DNA of 64,000 bases, taken from Arcobacter sp. (GTDB taxonomy: Bacteria > Campylobacterota > Campylobacteria > Campylobacterales > Arcobacteraceae). Under the pieces are notes generated by a model. It was not told where the DNA came from and searched no databases. It worked only from the letters and a program-made list of their open reading frames with translations. Position 1 is the stretch's first letter. Every line of letters begins with the position of its first letter. Where the stretch lies: NCBI GenBank assembly GCA_002869535.1, contig PKUK01000002.1:186001-250000 (forward strand), written 5' to 3'. The position numbers and the translations under genes are program-made. This document shows positions 61,670-64,000 of the stretch, in pieces.

Positions 61670-62878
61670 ATGAATTATAGCGCAAATTTTAATCCAAGGG
61701 TTTCAGATGCTGAGATTTTTGAAAGTATAAAAAAAGAGAAACAAGATATTGGGTATTATAATTTACCTTTTCAAGATACAACTGAAATTAAAGAGTATGC
61801 CCAAACTGTTAAACAAAAAGATATAGCAATAATTGGGATTGGTGGGAGTACTTTAGGAACATATGCAATTTATAGTTTTCTAACAAGAACACATAATTTT
61901 TATAAAAAATTACATTTTTTTGAGTCCACTGACCCCATTGATATAAATACTAGATTGGATAGGCTAGATTTAAAAGACACGTTATTTATAGTTATTAGTA
62001 AATCAGGAACTACAATTGAGACAATAAGTGTTTTTAAATATTTGTATTCAAAAGTTAAAATTGATAAAGAAAACTGTTTGGTAATAACAGAAAATGATAG
62101 TAAGCTGAATGATTTCGCTGTGGCAAATGAGATAAAAACTTTTGAAGTACCTAAAAATGTAGGTGGAAGGTTTTCTGTTTTTTCTACAGTAGGACTTGTA
62201 CCACTTGCTATTGTTGGAATTGATATTGATAGATTATTGGATGGGTGTAAAGAGGCTTATAGTGAGTACTTTGAACAAGAACTTTTATATAAAAGAATTA
62301 TGACAAAAGCTAGATTTATGGCTGAATACAAACATAAGTTTAATAACAATGTTGTTTTTTCATATGCTTCAGAACTTGAAGGCTTTAATAAGTGGTATGT
62401 TCAACTTTGGGGTGAAAGTTTAGGGAAAATTGATAATGATAATACTCACCAAGGTCTAACACCAATTGGACTATTAGGACCTGTTGACCAACACAGTTTT
62501 TTACAACTTATTATTCAAGGAAAAAGAGATAAAACAGTTACTTTTATAAAAATAAAAGATTTTGCTGATAATTCAAAAATTCCTGATGTTAAATTAAAAG
62601 GTTTAGAAGAACTTGATTATATCAATAATTTAAAATTTTCTGAACTAATAAATCATCAAGCAGATGCAACAATAGAAGCAGTGCATAACTTACAGGATAT
62701 TCCTTGTGATACTATTACTATGGAAAAAGTTGATGGATTTAACCTAGCTAGACTGATGTATATATATGAACTTTTAACTTCAATTGTTGGTAAGTTTTTA
62801 TATATAAATACTTATGACCAACCAGGTGTTGAAAGTGGTAAGATAATATTAAAAGAGAAGTTAAAAGGTAAAAAATAG
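61670..62878 (+). CDS. pgi: Glucose-6-phosphate isomerase, short type
   Basis: This 402-residue enzyme is of the short Pgi form found in Campylobacter (about 405) rather than the 550-residue enterobacterial form. IIGIGGSTLGTYAIYSF, VISKSGTTIETISVFKYL, GGRFSVFSTVGLVPLAIVGI and LWGESLGKIDNDNTHQGLTP carry the SIS-fold and active-site motifs. It links glucose-6-phosphate to fructose-6-phosphate, so gluconeogenesis can feed the operon. It is the last gene of the run; no terminator is evident after it. Confidence 0.94.
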   Translation: MNYSANFNPRVSDAEIFESIKKEKQDIGYYNLPFQDTTEIKEYAQTVKQKDIAIIGIGGSTLGTYAIYSFLTRTHNFYKKLHFFESTDPIDINTRLDRLDLKDTLFIVISKSGTTIETISVFKYLYSKVKIDKENCLVITENDSKLNDFAVANEIKTFEVPKNVGGRFSVFSTVGLVPLAIVGIDIDRLLDGCKEAYSEYFEQELLYKRIMTKARFMAEYKHKFNNNVVFSYASELEGFNKWYVQLWGESLGKIDNDNTHQGLTPIGLLGPVDQHSFLQLIIQGKRDKTVTFIKIKDFADNSKIPDVKLKGLEELDYINNLKFSELINHQADATIEAVHNLQDIPCDTITMEKVDGFNLARLMYIYELLTSIVGKFLYINTYDQPGVESGKIILKEKLKGKK

Positions 62879-62924
62879 TCTATAGAAAGTATTTTTAGAT
62901 ATATGAATGATATTTGAATTAATG

Positions 62925-62930
62925 TATAAT
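62925..62930 (+). promoter_or_regulatory. TATAAT -10 box before the DUF523 gene
   Basis: TATAAT at 62925-62930, 27 bases before the ATG at 62958, with a GTAAGGAAAA ribosome site between. It suggests that the last full gene has its own promoter separate from pgi. Confidence 0.45.
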
Positions 62931-62957
62931 CTTATATAAAAGATGTAAGGAAAAATT

Positions 62958-63908
62958 ATGAAATTAGGAATATCATCATGTTTGATTGGAAATCTTTGTC
63001 GTTATGATGGCGCGCACTCAAAGGATGCCTTTGTATACAATATCCTTCAAAAATATTTTGAGATAGTTCCATACTGTCCTGAAGATATGATATTTGGTTC
63101 ACCAAGGGAAACTATTAGGTTAGTTAGAGAGGGTGAGGATATTAAAGTTACCACAAGTGATGGCTCAAAAGATGTGACAAAAGAGCTGGATGATATCTCT
63201 GTTGTTTGTGCACAAAAAATAGCGAAAGACGATATTTGTGGTTTTATTCTAAAATCAAAGTCCCCAACTTGTGGTATGGAGAGAGTTAAGGTATATCAAG
63301 CCAAAAATGCTCCAAGTGTAAAAGAGGGTGTGGGTTTTTTTGCAAAACGAATAAAAGAGCATTACCCTTATTTACCTGTTGAAGAAGAGGGTAGATTAAA
63401 TGATGCTTGGCTAAAAGAAAACTTTTTAATGCAAATATTTGCCTATAAAGATTTACATGAGTTGCTAAAAAAAGATATAAAATTAAATGACTTAGTTGAG
63501 TTTCATACTTCATATAAATATCTAATTTATGCAAAATCACAAGAGTTTTATAAAGAGTTAGGGAATATTGTTGCAAATCATGATAAAAAGCCTTTATCAG
63601 AGATTTTAGATGAATATAAACTGAGTTTTTTACAAGCTATTAGTCAAAAAAGCACTATCAATAAAACTTACAATGTCTTGCTTCATATCTTTGGTTATTT
63701 TAAAAAGCATATATCAAAAGAAGAAAAAGAGTTATTACTTATAACCATGGATGAATATAAAGATGGTATAGTTCCTTTGATAACAATAGTTAAGATGTTT
63801 AAAATCTATATTAGTAAACATGATATAGAATATCTAAAAAAACAAAAGTTTTTAAATCCATACCCTGCAGAGTTAGCGCTAAGGTCTGATTTAAAAGCAA
63901 ATAAATAG
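62958..63908 (+). CDS. DUF523 and DUF1722 protein
   Basis: This 316-residue protein joins an N-terminal DUF523 domain (GISSCLIGNLCRYDGAHSKD, CPEDMIFGSPRE and KSKSPTCGM, with conserved Cys residues) to a C-terminal DUF1722 (YbgA-like) part with HIFGYFKKHISKEEKELLL and KMFKIYISKHDIEYLKKQKF. Such fusions are seen near photolyase or DNA-repair genes in other bacteria, but their function is not established. The conserved cysteines could bind a metal. It has its own promoter-like sequence. Confidence 0.85.
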   Translation: MKLGISSCLIGNLCRYDGAHSKDAFVYNILQKYFEIVPYCPEDMIFGSPRETIRLVREGEDIKVTTSDGSKDVTKELDDISVVCAQKIAKDDICGFILKSKSPTCGMERVKVYQAKNAPSVKEGVGFFAKRIKEHYPYLPVEEEGRLNDAWLKENFLMQIFAYKDLHELLKKDIKLNDLVEFHTSYKYLIYAKSQEFYKELGNIVANHDKKPLSEILDEYKLSFLQAISQKSTINKTYNVLLHIFGYFKKHISKEEKELLLITMDEYKDGIVPLITIVKMFKIYISKHDIEYLKKQKFLNPYPAELALRSDLKANK

Positions 63909-63915
63909 GTTTAAT

Positions 63916-64000
63916 ATGGAAGTTTTTAATAATATCCCCCTTCATATGAATGTAATGGTAATATTTTTTTCGATATTACCCTTTGTAGTTTTATTAAGTA
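63916..64000 (+). CDS. Membrane protein, N-terminal fragment
   Basis: The ATG at 63916 opens MEVFNNIPLHMNVMVIFFSI and continues into a hydrophobic LPFVVLL stretch before the window ends. About 28 residues are visible, with the start of a membrane helix. It follows the DUF523 gene by 7 bases and is probably cotranscribed. The product cannot be identified. Confidence 0.5.
   Translation, partial: MEVFNNIPLHMNVMVIFFSILPFVVLLS

Noticed and set aside
1-64000. CRISPR arrays, insertion sequences and rRNA genes
   Set aside because: I saw no regularly spaced repeats, no transposase or IS ends, and no rRNA. The only long tandem repeats are protein-coding (LRR units and SCGxGKCG).

Overview
The window is AT-rich DNA from a member of the Campylobacterota, most like Arcobacteraceae. 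The signs are dense, short-spaced genes, an RNase J with a basic N-terminal extension, MqnP (futalosine-route menaquinone synthesis), HemJ, a short Pgi of about 400 residues, and the block hom / aminotransferase / rlmB / rsmI / rpmE, which I recall in the same order in Campylobacter. The assignment is by protein resemblance only.

Layout. 1-9470 (mostly minus strand): the start of an sdhA/frdA-like flavoprotein, an orphan Phd/YefM-like protein, a 2-hydroxyacid dehydrogenase, PIN-PhoH, hemJ, rarA, an rluB-like gene broken by an in-frame stop, kdsD, rnj and rsmA. 9545-14123 (plus): hisF, a SIMPL-like protein, a nucleoside phosphorylase-like protein, rlmN, a 32-residue membrane microprotein and gltX. 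Three 16-bp palindromes matching the ParB site parS (one perfect, two with one mismatch) lie at 4370, 6104 and 11525, suggesting proximity to the replication origin. 14200-25296 is a copper/silver locus: copZ-like, copA, a DUF411/SHOCT pair, an OmpR-type two-component system, a YtkA-like protein, a CusCBA-type RND pump and a small secreted protein with four SCGxGKCG repeats. CACAC-type repeats sit before its promoters.

25329-38029 is housekeeping: a MATE transporter, hom, an aminotransferase, rlmB, rsmI, rpmE, miaA, a GNAT-nitrilase fusion, mqnP and a GGDEF protein. A two-gene cassette (OLD/AAA_15-like ATPase plus a PD-(D/E)XK-like protein) is wedged between hom and the aminotransferase and looks like a defence-type insertion. 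38085-42818 is an accessory island at tRNA-Arg(UCG): an unknown 120-residue protein, a 1225-residue LRR-Roc-COR (Roco) protein and the C-terminal remnant of a tyrosine recombinase.

42819-49365 is a signalling region: a CxxCH-containing GGDEF-EAL protein, a cluster of very small membrane proteins, a Zn-ribbon/LRV-like protein, and a sugar-type periplasmic binding protein next to a PAS histidine kinase that carries an in-frame stop.

49542-62878 is one tightly packed plus-strand operon joining glucosylglycerate metabolism (phosphatase, glycerate 2-kinase, GpgS-like synthase, GH13_18 phosphorylase) with galU, zwf, pgl, edd, eda, pgm and pgi. Glucose-1-phosphate is the hub: it can become UDP-glucose and glucosylglycerate, or glucose-6-phosphate that runs through the Entner-Doudoroff pathway. 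The phosphatase gene also carries an in-frame stop. In all, three otherwise intact genes have single in-frame nonsense codons. The window ends with a DUF523/DUF1722 protein and the start of a membrane protein.
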